From Bacillota bacterium (GTDB lineage Bacteria; Bacillota; Sulfobacillia; JABLXB01): 18,536 bases of DNA. How positions within the stretch are numbered: position 1 is the stretch's first letter; each line of letters opens with the position of its first letter. Below, piece by piece: positions 6,768-14,897 of the stretch. The position numbers and the translations under genes were made by a program. The notes below the pieces were generated by a model, which saw only the letters and a list, made by a program, of their open reading frames with translations, made no database searches and was not told the origin of the DNA. Location: the NCBI GenBank assembly GCA_024653225.1, contig JANLGA010000012.1, forward strand, positions 1 through 18,536. Reading direction: 5' to 3'.

Positions 6768-7612
6768 GCCGGGCGTACACTCGGTTCCTTCTGGGGAAGG
6801 CCCTCCCGCACTTCTGGTGTCCCGGCTGCGGCAACGGGATAGTACTGGCGGCAATCGCGAGGGCGCTGGCGGCCGCCGGCTTGTCCCCGACCGAAGTGGT
6901 GGTCGTGACGGGCATAGGATGTTGGGGCAAGGCGGATGACTACCTCAATGTGAACGCCTTCCACGGCACGCATGGGCGGGCTCTTCCGATAGCGACCGGC
7001 ATAAAGGTCAACAGACCGGAGCTGACGGTCCTGGCGCTCATGGGGGACGGGGACTGCGCCACCATCGGGGGGAACCACCTACTCCATGCGGCCAGGAGGA
7101 ACGTCGGAGTCAAGGCGATCGTGGTGAACAACTTCAACTACGGCATGACGGGCGGTCAGTATTCTTCGACGACGCCGGGCGGTAAGGCGACGAGCACGTC
7201 GCCGTTCGGGAACCCGGAAGAGGGCCTCGACATCGCGCGAGTTGCCGAGGCCGCCGGTGCGAACTACGTGGCGCGGTCAACGGTGTACCATGCCGCCCAG
7301 GTGGAGGCATACATCAGGGAAGCCATCTCGGCGCCCGGTTTCGGCCTCGTGGAAGTGGCGTCCACCTGTCCCACCTACTTCGGAAGACTGAACGGGATGC
7401 GCACCGCGACGGACATGATGAAGTGGCTTAGGGATGTCGCCGCCAGTCTCAATGCGGCCCGTGACCTGTCTGAAGAGGAACGACGGCGGCGCATAGTCAT
7501 CGGGAAGTTCTGCGATAGGCGGGCCCCGGATTTCAACCAAAGATACGAGGCGATCAGGCGCGTCGCGCGGGAGAGCGGTTTCAATCCCGGTGTCGTCAAC
7601 ATCGGCAGGTAA
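6764..7612 (+). CDS. korB: 2-oxoacid:ferredoxin oxidoreductase beta subunit (TPP-binding)
   Basis: 282 aa. The N-terminal CPGCG (Cys19, Cys22) and the TPP/Mg motif GDGD at 94-97 followed by NN at 122-123 identify the beta subunit that binds thiamine diphosphate and a proximal Fe-S cluster. The block FHGTHGRALPIATGIKVNRP and the C-terminal CPTYFGRLNGM are typical of KorB proteins. Start GTG 6764 overlaps the korA stop as GTGA, so it is probably read by re-initiation. 21 nt separate it from korC. Confidence 0.93.
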   Translation: MSRAYTRFLLGKALPHFWCPGCGNGIVLAAIARALAAAGLSPTEVVVVTGIGCWGKADDYLNVNAFHGTHGRALPIATGIKVNRPELTVLALMGDGDCATIGGNHLLHAARRNVGVKAIVVNNFNYGMTGGQYSSTTPGGKATSTSPFGNPEEGLDIARVAEAAGANYVARSTVYHAAQVEAYIREAISAPGFGLVEVASTCPTYFGRLNGMRTATDMMKWLRDVAASLNAARDLSEEERRRRIVIGKFCDRRAPDFNQRYEAIRRVARESGFNPGVVNIGR

Positions 7613-7633
7613 CCGGCGGGAGGAGGTGGCGCG

Positions 7634-8176
7634 TTGAAGGACACTTGGGAGATCGTCCTAGGGGGGGTCGGCGGCCAGGGCCTGATATTCGCGGGTCTCC
7701 TGCTCGGCGAGGCCGCCGTTAACGATGGAAAGAACGCCGCGCAGACGCAATCGTACGGGATAGAGACTCGCGGTGGGTTCTCGAAATCCGAGCTCGTGGT
7801 CTCGACGGGAGAGATCGTGTACCCCGCGGTCACTTCGCCGGACCTCGTCGTCATCCTGGCGAAGACCGCGTTTGACAGGCTGGTGCCGGGCCTGCCCGAG
7901 AAATGCCTGGTACTGTTCGATTCCTCGGCCGGCCCCGGCGCGGGAGAACCGCCGGCAGGCAAGGGGGACTTCCACCCTCTCCCACTGATCGATGAAGCCC
8001 GGAGGTGCGGGTCGCCGCACGCGTCGAACATAGTGGCGCTCGGGGCGGTGGTGGGCCTGACCGGGCTGGTGATGCCCGAATCCCTGGAGAAGGCGCTCGC
8101 CGACCGGTTTTCCGGTGAAAGCCTGGAATCGGCGCTGAGGGCGTTTCGCGCCGGGATCTCCCTTGCGAAGGAATGA
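7634..8176 (+). CDS. korC: 2-oxoacid:ferredoxin oxidoreductase gamma subunit
   Basis: 180 aa, standard length for a stand-alone gamma subunit. The N-terminal GGVGGQG at 10-16 and the later QTQSYGIETRGGFSKSELVVS are signatures of the family, which contacts CoA and the alpha/beta core. Start TTG 7634 is supported by GGGAGGAGGTGG directly upstream. Last gene of the apparent operon begun at 4202. I see no convincing intrinsic terminator in the 96 nt that follow. Confidence 0.92.
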   Translation: MKDTWEIVLGGVGGQGLIFAGLLLGEAAVNDGKNAAQTQSYGIETRGGFSKSELVVSTGEIVYPAVTSPDLVVILAKTAFDRLVPGLPEKCLVLFDSSAGPGAGEPPAGKGDFHPLPLIDEARRCGSPHASNIVALGAVVGLTGLVMPESLEKALADRFSGESLESALRAFRAGISLAKE

Positions 8177-8213
8177 CCAATCCGATCCAAGCATGGAATC
8201 GTCTCCCAACAGG

Positions 8214-8240
8214 ATACAAACGCCGAGCCTCACATATACT
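8214..8240 (+). promoter_or_regulatory. Sporulation-type (sigma-E/sigma-K-like) promoter before ytxC
   Basis: ATA at 8214-8216, 16-nt gap, then CATATACT at 8233-8240, matching ATA-N16-18-CATAnnnT. It precedes a sporulation-associated gene by 33 nt. TATACT (8235-8240) could instead be a sigma-A -10, but no -35 lies 16-18 nt upstream. Confidence 0.4.
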
Positions 8241-8272
8241 ATAACCACAACGGCAGGGGAGATGAATTCCAC

Positions 8273-9187
8273 ATGCAGGTCGTCTCCATCGGTACGGCGA
8301 GACATGCCGATCAAATCCTGGAGAGACTCAACTACGAATTCAAGTTTCTCCAGGAAGAAGGCATCAACATAGACGTGCAGCAAACCAACCGAGGAAACCT
8401 GACGTTCCTCGGTTGCAAACTTGTCAGGGGCGGCAGGACTCGATTCTCGGCCGAGGATTCGATCACTCTCTTGAAGCACTTCATCGCCAACGCCCTGTCG
8501 GACGTGATCGTCAACGATTGGGAGAGCGCGCTAATAAGAAAAATCGTCAGGGACGACTACAGCCATTTCCCGAAAGACGAGCGCGACGGCATACTCGAAT
8601 TCATACAAAAGAACCTCGACGGTCGCGTCGCGGGCGAGAATGACCTCTTCCACAGGGTAAACAGAAAGGGCAGGGTTCTCTCGCGCCTTATAGAGTACTT
8701 GAACAGGCACAGCGAACTAGTGCTGGAAGGCTTCGTCGCCTTCCGGCTGAAGGACTACGTCGAGGAACTCCACGAGTCAGTGAGCCGGGCCGTTGACGAG
8801 TATCTCCTCGAAAAGGAATACAAGGAATTCATCCGACTCCTGAGGCATTTCGTGGATGCACAGGAGCCGAAGTTCGACGAGATCCACGCGGTCGTGGTGC
8901 CCGGCGGGTGGTTCAAGCTCAGCGACCGTGAGGGACGACCGGTGGCCCGGGAGTATCTCGAGGACCTGGTCACGCAGGTCAGGGACGCCGACGGCGACTG
9001 CGAGGGCCTGTTGATATCGTCGCTGATCACCCTGGCGCCGCTTTCCGTAGTCCTGCATCTTCCGCCGGGCAGTGACGACAGCATGGGAACGGAAACGATC
9101 AAGAAGATCTTCGGCGACAGGGTCAAGATATGCGGCGGGTGCGAGAGGTGTGGAGTCCGCGGCGATGCCCGCGATTTGCCGACTTGA
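8273..9187 (+). CDS. ytxC: YtxC-like sporulation-associated protein
   Basis: 304 aa, cytosolic, no signal peptide. The family mark is the central block FVAFRLKDYVEELHESVSRA then VDEYLLEKEYKEFIRLLRHF and VDAQEPK (about 155-205), found in YtxC proteins of spore formers. The biochemical role is unknown in the family. The C-terminus carries KICGGCERCGV, a Cys cluster that could bind metal. Start ATG 8273 follows AGGGGAG by 11 nt; ATG 8262 is out of frame. Location directly before thrS matches the usual clostridial order. The stop codon overlaps the -35 of the thrS promoter. Confidence 0.85.
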   Translation: MQVVSIGTARHADQILERLNYEFKFLQEEGINIDVQQTNRGNLTFLGCKLVRGGRTRFSAEDSITLLKHFIANALSDVIVNDWESALIRKIVRDDYSHFPKDERDGILEFIQKNLDGRVAGENDLFHRVNRKGRVLSRLIEYLNRHSELVLEGFVAFRLKDYVEELHESVSRAVDEYLLEKEYKEFIRLLRHFVDAQEPKFDEIHAVVVPGGWFKLSDREGRPVAREYLEDLVTQVRDADGDCEGLLISSLITLAPLSVVLHLPPGSDDSMGTETIKKIFGDRVKICGGCERCGVRGDARDLPT

Positions 9188-9212
9188 CCGTGGGTGTCAC
9201 CGCGGGTATACT
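9184..9212 (+). promoter_or_regulatory. Sigma-A promoter of the thrS leader
   Basis: TTGACC (9184-9189), exactly 17 nt, TATACT (9207-9212). Predicted start near 9219, just before the T-box stem I. The -35 overlaps the ytxC stop codon. Confidence 0.8.
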
Positions 9213-9232
9213 GATGCCAAGCGGAATACCGG

Positions 9233-9460
9233 CGATGACGGGGAAATCGCGGCGGACATCCGATCAGAGAGGAGCGGTCACGGGCTGAGAACCGCTCCCG
9301 GAAGGGAAGCCGGGATCACCGCCCCCGGAGCCCCGAGGGGAGAAGACAAAACCAACCCCGGCGGGATTGCCCGTTACAGCTGAACGAGTCGGGCGTCGGA
9401 CACCGGCGCCAATTAGGGTGGAACCGCGGGAGTCTCCCGTCCCTTGAGGGACGGGAGACG
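9233..9460 (+). promoter_or_regulatory. T-box leader for threonine (thrS)
   Basis: The T-box sequence AGGGTGGAACCGCGG is at 9415-9429. Its TGGA bulge (9419-9422) would pair with a UCCA tRNA end, fitting the U discriminator of bacterial tRNA-Thr. Stem I shows the AGAGAG motif near 9266, a GAGCGG/CCGCTC distal stem and a GGGCTGAGA-type loop (9282-9290). The likely specifier codon is ACC (9318-9320) in the 3' side of stem I. Uncharged tRNA-Thr should stabilise the antiterminator and raise thrS expression. This accounts for the 320-nt gap before thrS. Confidence 0.92.
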
Positions 9461-9466
9461 TTGTTG
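9432..9466 (+). terminator. Terminator of the Thr T-box
   Basis: GTCTCCCGTCCC (9432-9443), loop TTGA, GGGACGGGAGAC (9448-9459), then GTTGTTG. It competes with the antiterminator that contains the T-box sequence. Confidence 0.88.
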
Positions 9467-9507
9467 TATCGGCCTCGATTCACCCACGGAGACTGGAGGA
9501 AGTACAC

Positions 9508-11442
9508 ATGAAGCTCGTGAGATTGAACTTGCCGGATGGTAGGGTGATGGAATGCCCGAGCGGTGTCACGGTGGCGGAAGCGATGACGGAGGCCGGAATG
9601 GATACACGCGACGCGGCGGGCGCCATGCTGAACGGGCGCGCTGTGGAATTGGGGAGGAGGCTCGCGGCGGATGCCCGCCTGGACCCGATAGCGCTCGACT
9701 CTCCGGAGGGAAGGGAGATACATAGGCACACCGCCTCGCACGTCCTCGCCCAGGCGGTGAAGCGCCTGTTTCCCGGAGCGAGGCTGGGAATAGGCCCCGC
9801 CACCGCGGACGGTTTCTACTATGATTTCGAAGTTGAGAGGCCCTTTACCCCGGACGACCTGGAGAGGATCGAGAAAGAGATGAGGAGAATCGTCGGCGCG
9901 GACTACCTCGTCACTCGCGTGGAAGTCTCGCGCGACGAAGCGCTGGCGATATTCGAGAAGAGGGGAGAGCCCTACAAGCTCGAGCTCATAGCCGAATTGC
10001 CCGAGGGAGAAACGATTTCCTGCTATGAGCAGGGGGAATTCGTGGACCTGTGCGCGGGTCCGCACCTGCGCTCCACGGGCGCCGTAAGGGCGTTCAAGCT
10101 GCTGAGCGTGGCCGGGGCTTACTGGCGCGGCGATGAGAGGCGGCCCATGCTGCAACGAATCTACGGTACCGCGTACGAGGACGAGGCATCGTTGGCCCTG
10201 CACGTCGAGCGGCTCGAAGAGGCAAAGAGACGGGACCACCGGAGATTGGGTAAGGAGATGGGCCTGTTCAGTATCCACGAGGAAGGCGGTCCGGGGTTGA
10301 TCTATTGGCACCCCAAGGGTGGAGTCGTGCGCGAGATCATCGAGGATTTCTGGAGGAGAGAACACCGGCGCAGGGGCTATGATATCGTGTATTCACCGCA
10401 CATAGCGAAGCTGGACCTCTGGAAGACGAGCGGCCACTGGGATTGGTACCGCGAGAATATGTACTCCCCCATGAAGATAGACGAGGTCGAGTATCTGCTG
10501 AAGCCGATGAACTGCCCGTTCCACATCCTGATGTACAAGTCCGAAACCCGGAGTTACAGAGACCTGCCCATGCGGTGGGCGGAGCTCGGCACCGTGTATC
10601 GCTATGAGAGGTCGGGCGTTCTTCACGGTCTCCTCAGGGTCAGAGGGTTCACCCAGGACGACGCGCACATATTCTGCAGGCCCGACCAGCTGCAGGACGA
10701 GATCCTGGGGGTCATAGACCTAGCCGAGTTCATGATGAGGTCGTTCGGATACGAGAACTACGAGATAATGCTGTCGGTGCGCGACCCCGCCGAGAAGGCC
10801 AAGTACGCGGGCGACGATGAGACCTGGGCGGCCGCCGAGGCGGCGCTGAAGGGAGCCCTCGCGGAAAGGGGAATCGCCTATATCCTGGGGGAGGGAGAGG
10901 CGAAGTTCTACGGCCCGGCCATAGACATCACGCTGAAAGACGCGCTTGACCGCGGCTGGCAGGGCCCGACAATACAAGTCGATTTCAATCTGCCCGAGAG
11001 GTTCGACATGACTTACGCCGGCGAGGACGGGCGGTTGCATCGGCCCGTGATGATCCACCGCACGGTACTCGGGTCGCTCGAGAGGTTCTTCGGGGGATTG
11101 ATAGAGCACTATGCGGGCGCCCTTCCGTTCTGGCTGTCGCCGGTGCAGGTCCGGATCCTCCCGGTGGCGGAGAGGCACCACGGGTACGCCCGCCTCGTGG
11201 CGGCGAGACTCTCCGCCTCGGGGTTGAGAGTAGAGGTGGATTCGAGGAGCGAAAAACTGAACTACAAGATCCGGAGCGGCGAACTCGACAAGATTCCGTA
11301 CATGCTCGTGGTCGGGGACAAGGAAGAAGCCTCCGGTGGAGTGTCGGTCAGGAAGCGCGGCCAGGTGGACGTCGGAGTGGAATCGCTGGAGGCGTTCGAG
11401 GAGAGGGTGAAGGCGGAAGCGCGCCCCGCGTCTCACCCATAA
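9508..11442 (+). CDS. thrS: Threonyl-tRNA synthetase
   Basis: 644 aa, normal full length. It charges tRNA-Thr and edits mischarged serine. Domain order: TGS (about 1-62), editing domain with HTASHVLAQAV near 73-83 and CAGPHL near 183-188, class II catalytic core, and an anticodon-binding domain from about 545. The three zinc ligands of the active site are present: Cys336 in MNCPFH, His387 in DDAHIF, and His517 in MIHRTVLGS. Start ATG 9508 follows GGAGG with good spacing. Controlled by its own promoter and Thr T-box. Confidence 0.97.
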   Translation: MKLVRLNLPDGRVMECPSGVTVAEAMTEAGMDTRDAAGAMLNGRAVELGRRLAADARLDPIALDSPEGREIHRHTASHVLAQAVKRLFPGARLGIGPATADGFYYDFEVERPFTPDDLERIEKEMRRIVGADYLVTRVEVSRDEALAIFEKRGEPYKLELIAELPEGETISCYEQGEFVDLCAGPHLRSTGAVRAFKLLSVAGAYWRGDERRPMLQRIYGTAYEDEASLALHVERLEEAKRRDHRRLGKEMGLFSIHEEGGPGLIYWHPKGGVVREIIEDFWRREHRRRGYDIVYSPHIAKLDLWKTSGHWDWYRENMYSPMKIDEVEYLLKPMNCPFHILMYKSETRSYRDLPMRWAELGTVYRYERSGVLHGLLRVRGFTQDDAHIFCRPDQLQDEILGVIDLAEFMMRSFGYENYEIMLSVRDPAEKAKYAGDDETWAAAEAALKGALAERGIAYILGEGEAKFYGPAIDITLKDALDRGWQGPTIQVDFNLPERFDMTYAGEDGRLHRPVMIHRTVLGSLERFFGGLIEHYAGALPFWLSPVQVRILPVAERHHGYARLVAARLSASGLRVEVDSRSEKLNYKIRSGELDKIPYMLVVGDKEEASGGVSVRKRGQVDVGVESLEAFEERVKAEARPASHP

Positions 11443-11471
11443 TTGACGGGCATATGGGCGTGTGGTATACT
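11443..11471 (+). promoter_or_regulatory. Sigma-A promoter of the infC operon
   Basis: TTGACG (11443-11448), 17 nt, TATACT (11466-11471), with an extended -10 TGG (11463-11465). It begins right after the thrS stop codon. Confidence 0.8.
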
Positions 11472-11477
11472 TAGGCA

Positions 11478-11588
11478 GTCCGCAGCAAAGTAGAAGCCAT
11501 CCGCTTCTCACCTTACAGCCGGTTGCTCGTAAGGTCGTGACGCTACGGCGCGGTGAGCTCGAAAAGCGGGTGGGCAACCCGCTTTTTT
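11478..11588 (+). promoter_or_regulatory. infC operon leader (L20-leader type) with attenuator
   Basis: The leader contains nested pairings: AGAAGC/GCTTCT (11492-11497 / 11503-11508), ACCTTAC/GTAAGGT (11510-11516 / 11529-11535), and a long-range CTCACC/GGTGAG (11507-11512 / 11552-11557) that competes with the first stem. The CCGCTTCTCACC block and the position before infC-rpmI-rplT match the Firmicutes L20 leader, where ribosomal protein L20 binds and promotes termination. The terminator at its end is described separately. Confidence 0.72.
11562..11588 (+). terminator. Attenuator terminator of the infC leader
   Basis: AAAAGCGGGT (11562-11571), loop GGGCA, ACCCGCTTTT (11577-11586), ending in a run of six T. 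Strongest U-tract in the window. Confidence 0.93.
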
Positions 11589-11624
11589 GATTGTACTGAG
11601 ATATGAGGGGGAGGTGGCTGAACC

Positions 11625-12140
11625 ATATCTAGAGACCTTCGGATCAACGAGGCGATCCGGGCGCGGGAAGTGAGGGTGGTGTCGGAAGAAGGAGAACAGC
11701 TCGGTATACTCTTGTTCAGGGACGCGCTCAGGCTCGCTTCGGAGAAGGGGTTGGATCTCGTGGAGGTCGCGCCGACCGCGAGGCCTCCGGTATGCCGAAT
11801 CATGGATTACGGCAGGTTCAAGTACGAGCAATCCAAGAGGGCGAAAGAGGCGAGAAAGAAACAGAGGACCGTTGACATCAAGGAAGTGAAGATGCGTCCC
11901 ACGATAGAGGAGCACGACTTCGGTGTCAAGTCCAAGAATGCATTGCGGTTCTTGCAGGAGGGGGACAAGGTCAAGGCCACCGTCACTTTCCGAGGGCGGG
12001 AGATCGTTCATTCGGAGCTGGGCAAACAGGTGCTCGAGAGGCTGGCGCGCGAAGTCTCGGAATACGGCGTTGTGGAGCGGGCCCCCAGGATAGAGGGCAG
12101 GAACATGATAATGATTCTGACACCCAAGGCGAATGGTTGA
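11625..12140 (+). CDS. infC: Translation initiation factor IF-3, AUA start
   Basis: 171 aa if started at ATA 11625. IF3 checks start-codon pairing and keeps 30S subunits free. The conserved N-terminus reads (M)SRDLRINEAIRAREVRVV; the linker and C-terminal domain follow to RIEGRNMIMILTPK. Between the in-frame TGA at 11619-11621 and the first standard start (GTG 11670), the codons include no ATG, GTG or TTG, yet that stretch encodes the family's conserved INEAIRARE. GGAGGTG at 11610-11616 lies 8 nt before the ATA, so AUA is the likely start. Atypical starts of the AUU/AUA class are a known autoregulatory device of infC. A default gene caller would shorten the protein by 15 residues. Confidence 0.9.
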   Translation: MSRDLRINEAIRAREVRVVSEEGEQLGILLFRDALRLASEKGLDLVEVAPTARPPVCRIMDYGRFKYEQSKRAKEARKKQRTVDIKEVKMRPTIEEHDFGVKSKNALRFLQEGDKVKATVTFRGREIVHSELGKQVLERLAREVSEYGVVERAPRIEGRNMIMILTPKANG

Positions 12141-12158
12141 GAAAGGGGGTTGGCACCG

Positions 12159-12356
12159 GTGCCTAAGATGAAGACTCACCGGGGCGCCGCTAAGAGGATG
12201 AGGTTTACCGGCTCGGGCAAAGTCAGGCGCATGAAGGCGGGCAAGACGCACAAGCTCGAAGTAAAGTCCGCCAAGAGGAGGAGATGGCTGCGAACCGCCA
12301 CGGTCGCTTCCGCGGCGGATACGAAAAGGGCGCGCAGGCTTCTGCCCTATAGATAG
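12159..12356 (+). CDS. rpmI: 50S ribosomal protein L35
   Basis: 65 aa, MPKMKTHRGAAKRMRFTGSG, standard L35 length and very basic. Start GTG 12159 is preferred over TTG 12150 because it gives the universal MPKMKTH N-terminus and keeps AAAGGGGG about 9 nt upstream. Second gene of the infC-rpmI-rplT operon. Confidence 0.95.
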   Translation: MPKMKTHRGAAKRMRFTGSGKVRRMKAGKTHKLEVKSAKRRRWLRTATVASAADTKRARRLLPYR

Positions 12357-12376
12357 TCTACGGGAGGTCGTTTGAA

Positions 12377-12736
12377 ATGCCGCGAGTGAAGACGGGCGTC
12401 ATCACCCGGAGGCGCCACAAGAAAACTCTGAAACTCGCCAAGGGTTACTGGGGCAGGAAATCCAAGGTGTTCCGCATGGCGAACGAGACCGTAATGAAAG
12501 CCCTCTCGTATGCGCTCAGGGACAGGCGGGCCAAGAAGAGAGAATTCAGGAAGCTGTGGATAGCGAGGATCAATGCGGCCGCGAGAAGCGAGGGACTGTC
12601 GTACAGCAGGATGATGAACGGGCTCAGGAAGGCCGGCGTGGAGATCAACAGGAAGATGCTTGCCGACCTGGCAGTCCGAGATAACAGCGCATTCGTGCGG
12701 CTCGTGGAGGTCGCCAAGGAGAACCTGAAGGCGTAG
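12377..12736 (+). CDS. rplT: 50S ribosomal protein L20
   Basis: 119 aa, MPRVKTGVITRRRHKKTLKL at the start and the globular LSYSRMMNGLRKAGVEINRK near 75-94, complete. Besides its role in early 50S assembly it is the probable repressor acting on the leader before infC. GGGAGG precedes the ATG. 30 nt separate it from the following potassium-uptake gene, so some co-transcription is likely. Confidence 0.97.
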   Translation: MPRVKTGVITRRRHKKTLKLAKGYWGRKSKVFRMANETVMKALSYALRDRRAKKREFRKLWIARINAAARSEGLSYSRMMNGLRKAGVEINRKMLADLAVRDNSAFVRLVEVAKENLKA

Positions 12737-12766
12737 CAGCGCGTCTCGTCGCAAAGGGGGCGTCTT

Positions 12767-13423
12767 GTGAAGCAATACCTGGTCGTCGGATTGGGTCGTT
12801 TCGGAGGGGAAGTCGCCCGGGCACTTGCTGCGAACGGCAACAGGGTGGTTGGCATTGACGGGGATCCGTGCAAGGCGCAGGCGATGAGCGATGTCCTGGA
12901 GCGCGTGGTGACCGGGGACGCTACGGAGATTGACGTCTTGAGAGAGATAGGCGCCCGGAACTTCGATTCCGCGGTGGTGAGCGTCGGCACGAACCTGGAA
13001 GCCAGCGTCCTGATCACGCTCAACCTCAAGGAGCTCGGCGTCAGGAAGGTCATGGCGAAGGCCTGTAGCGATCTCCACCGGAAGATACTGTCGAAGGTCG
13101 GGGCCGACGTGGTCGTTTTCCCGGAGCGTGAGGCGGCCACGAAGATGGCGGAGGCGTTGGTCTCGGACAACATACTGGACGTCATGGAGCTCGGGCCCGA
13201 GTGCCGGATCGTCGAAATGGTAGCCGGCCCGAAGATGGCCGGCAAGAGCCTGAGCCAGCTGCGCCTGAGGCAACAGTTCGGCGTGAACGTGGTCGCGGTC
13301 AAGAAAGACGGGATGATTGACCTCTCGCCGCAGGCCGACAGCCGCATAGAAATCGGCGACGTACTCGTTGTTATCGGCCCGGTGACAGCCGTCCGGAATT
13401 GGAAACACCAGGCCGAGTCCTGA
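12767..13423 (+). CDS. ktrA: Potassium uptake regulatory subunit (KtrA/TrkA, RCK domains)
   Basis: 218 aa with one RCK_N Rossmann domain (GLGRFG at 8-13, acidic GID near 33-35) and one RCK_C domain (about 135-210), the Ktr-type layout rather than the tandem TrkA layout. It forms the cytosolic ring that gates the KtrB channel with ATP/ADP or NAD(H). RCK_C domains of this kind bind c-di-AMP in some Firmicutes; whether this one does cannot be read from sequence. Start GTG 12767 with GGGGG 7-8 nt upstream. Confidence 0.92.
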   Translation: MKQYLVVGLGRFGGEVARALAANGNRVVGIDGDPCKAQAMSDVLERVVTGDATEIDVLREIGARNFDSAVVSVGTNLEASVLITLNLKELGVRKVMAKACSDLHRKILSKVGADVVVFPEREAATKMAEALVSDNILDVMELGPECRIVEMVAGPKMAGKSLSQLRLRQQFGVNVVAVKKDGMIDLSPQADSRIEIGDVLVVIGPVTAVRNWKHQAES

Positions 13424-13449
13424 AGCGGCCGGACGGATACTGGAATCCG

Positions 13450-13485
13450 GAGTTGTGAGCAGGAAGCCACAACTCTGTTGTGTTT
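13450..13485 (+). terminator. Weak terminator-like hairpin between ktrA and ktrB
   Basis: GAGTTGTG (13450-13457) pairs with CACAACTC (13468-13475) over a 10-nt loop, then TGTTGTGTTT. An 8-bp AT-containing stem with a partial U-tract: perhaps a processing or partial termination site in the 106-nt gap. Confidence 0.45.
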
Positions 13486-13529
13486 AGGGGAGAATCGGAG
13501 AAGATGGGGTAAGTGCCGTCGGCAACAGG

Positions 13530-14861
13530 ATGCGTTGGAAACTGAACCTCTCGCCGTCCCGGGTTCTGGTGCTCGGTTTCGCCGGGGTAATCTTCGCGGG
13601 CAGTCTACTCTTGAGCATCCCACAGGCGACTGCCGCCGGGAAGACGACCCCGTATATTGACGCCCTCTTCACCGCCACGTCGGCGGTTTGTGTCACCGGG
13701 TTGGTCGTCGTCGAGACGGGGAGGCACTGGAGCATCCTGGGACAGCTCGTGACCATCGTCCTGATCCAGGTGGGCGGCCTCGGGATAATGACGATGTCGA
13801 CGCTCTTTGCGTTGATAATCGGCAAGCGCATCTCCCTTCGCGAGAGGCTGCTCATCCAGGAAGCCGCCGGTCTCTCGCGGATGGCGGGGGTCGTCAGGCT
13901 GGTGAAGGCGATACTGCAGGTGACGCTCGTCGCGGAGGGAGCCGGTGCGCTCCTCCTTACCGCCCGGTTCGCCCGCGATATGCCGTTGGCGAAAGCAGCG
14001 TATTTCGGCGTCTATCACAGCGTTTCGGCTTTCTGTAACGCCGGTTTCGATTTGTTCGGCACGAGCTTCATGGGATACGTCGGTGATTGGACTGTGAACC
14101 TGGTCGTTACTTCTCTTATCATCGTCGGCGGCATAGGATTCACAGTCATAGTGGAGTTGTGGGAGACGCGACTCGGGAGGCGGGGCCGCCTATCCCTGCA
14201 CTCCAGGACCGCCCTGAAGGTGACCGCGTGGCTGCTCTGTGCGGGAACAGTCCTCATGTACCTGTTCGAGCGCTACAACCCCGCCACGCTGGCGCCGCTG
14301 CCGCCGCACGCCAGGCTGCTCGCGGCCTATTTTCACGCTGTCACCCCGCGAACCGCGGGATTCAACACGATAGCCACGGGGAAGATGACCTTACCGGCGC
14401 TGGTCGTCACGATGGTCTTGATGTTCATCGGCGCGTCACCCGGGGGAACCGGGGGAGGGATCAAGACCACCACCTTTGCGACGGTCGTTTCCATGGTGGG
14501 TTCGATCCTTCGGGGCAAACAGGATGTCGAGATGGGAGACAAGAGGCTGGCGCGGGACGTCGTGGACCGGGCCCTCGCGATAGCGGCGCTCTCATTGGGC
14601 CTCCTCGTCGTCGTCACGGTGTTGCTCTCGGCAACCCAGAAAGCATTACTCGTCGGAATGATGTTCGAGGCAACGTCGGCTTTCGGTACGGTGGGCCTTT
14701 CCATGGGCATCACCCCGACCCTGACGACGGGGGGCAAGCTATTCATAATGATGACGATGTTCGCGGGCCGGGTGGGACCGCTGACCCTCGCCATGGCCAT
14801 CGCGCAGAGGGCACACGTTGCGCCGGTGAGGCTGCCGGAGGACAGGCTGCTCGTCGGATAG
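13530..14861 (+). CDS. ktrB: Potassium uptake channel subunit (KtrB/TrkH)
   Basis: 443 aa membrane protein, normal length for KtrB, with about eight to ten hydrophobic segments. The four P-loop selectivity-filter repeats are all present: CVTGL (54-58), FCNAGF (168-173), PRTAGFN (273-279) and AFGTVGLS (384-391). The glycine-rich gate loop GASPGGTGGGIKTTT follows the third. It moves potassium, probably coupled to sodium, under control of the KtrA ring. ATG 13530 is the first start after an in-frame TAG (13485), but its ribosome-binding site is poor. Confidence 0.95.
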   Translation: MRWKLNLSPSRVLVLGFAGVIFAGSLLLSIPQATAAGKTTPYIDALFTATSAVCVTGLVVVETGRHWSILGQLVTIVLIQVGGLGIMTMSTLFALIIGKRISLRERLLIQEAAGLSRMAGVVRLVKAILQVTLVAEGAGALLLTARFARDMPLAKAAYFGVYHSVSAFCNAGFDLFGTSFMGYVGDWTVNLVVTSLIIVGGIGFTVIVELWETRLGRRGRLSLHSRTALKVTAWLLCAGTVLMYLFERYNPATLAPLPPHARLLAAYFHAVTPRTAGFNTIATGKMTLPALVVTMVLMFIGASPGGTGGGIKTTTFATVVSMVGSILRGKQDVEMGDKRLARDVVDRALAIAALSLGLLVVVTVLLSATQKALLVGMMFEATSAFGTVGLSMGITPTLTTGGKLFIMMTMFAGRVGPLTLAMAIAQRAHVAPVRLPEDRLLVG

Positions 14862-14897
14862 GATCTCGTGAAAACGTTCAGTCCGGGGGGATATCTC

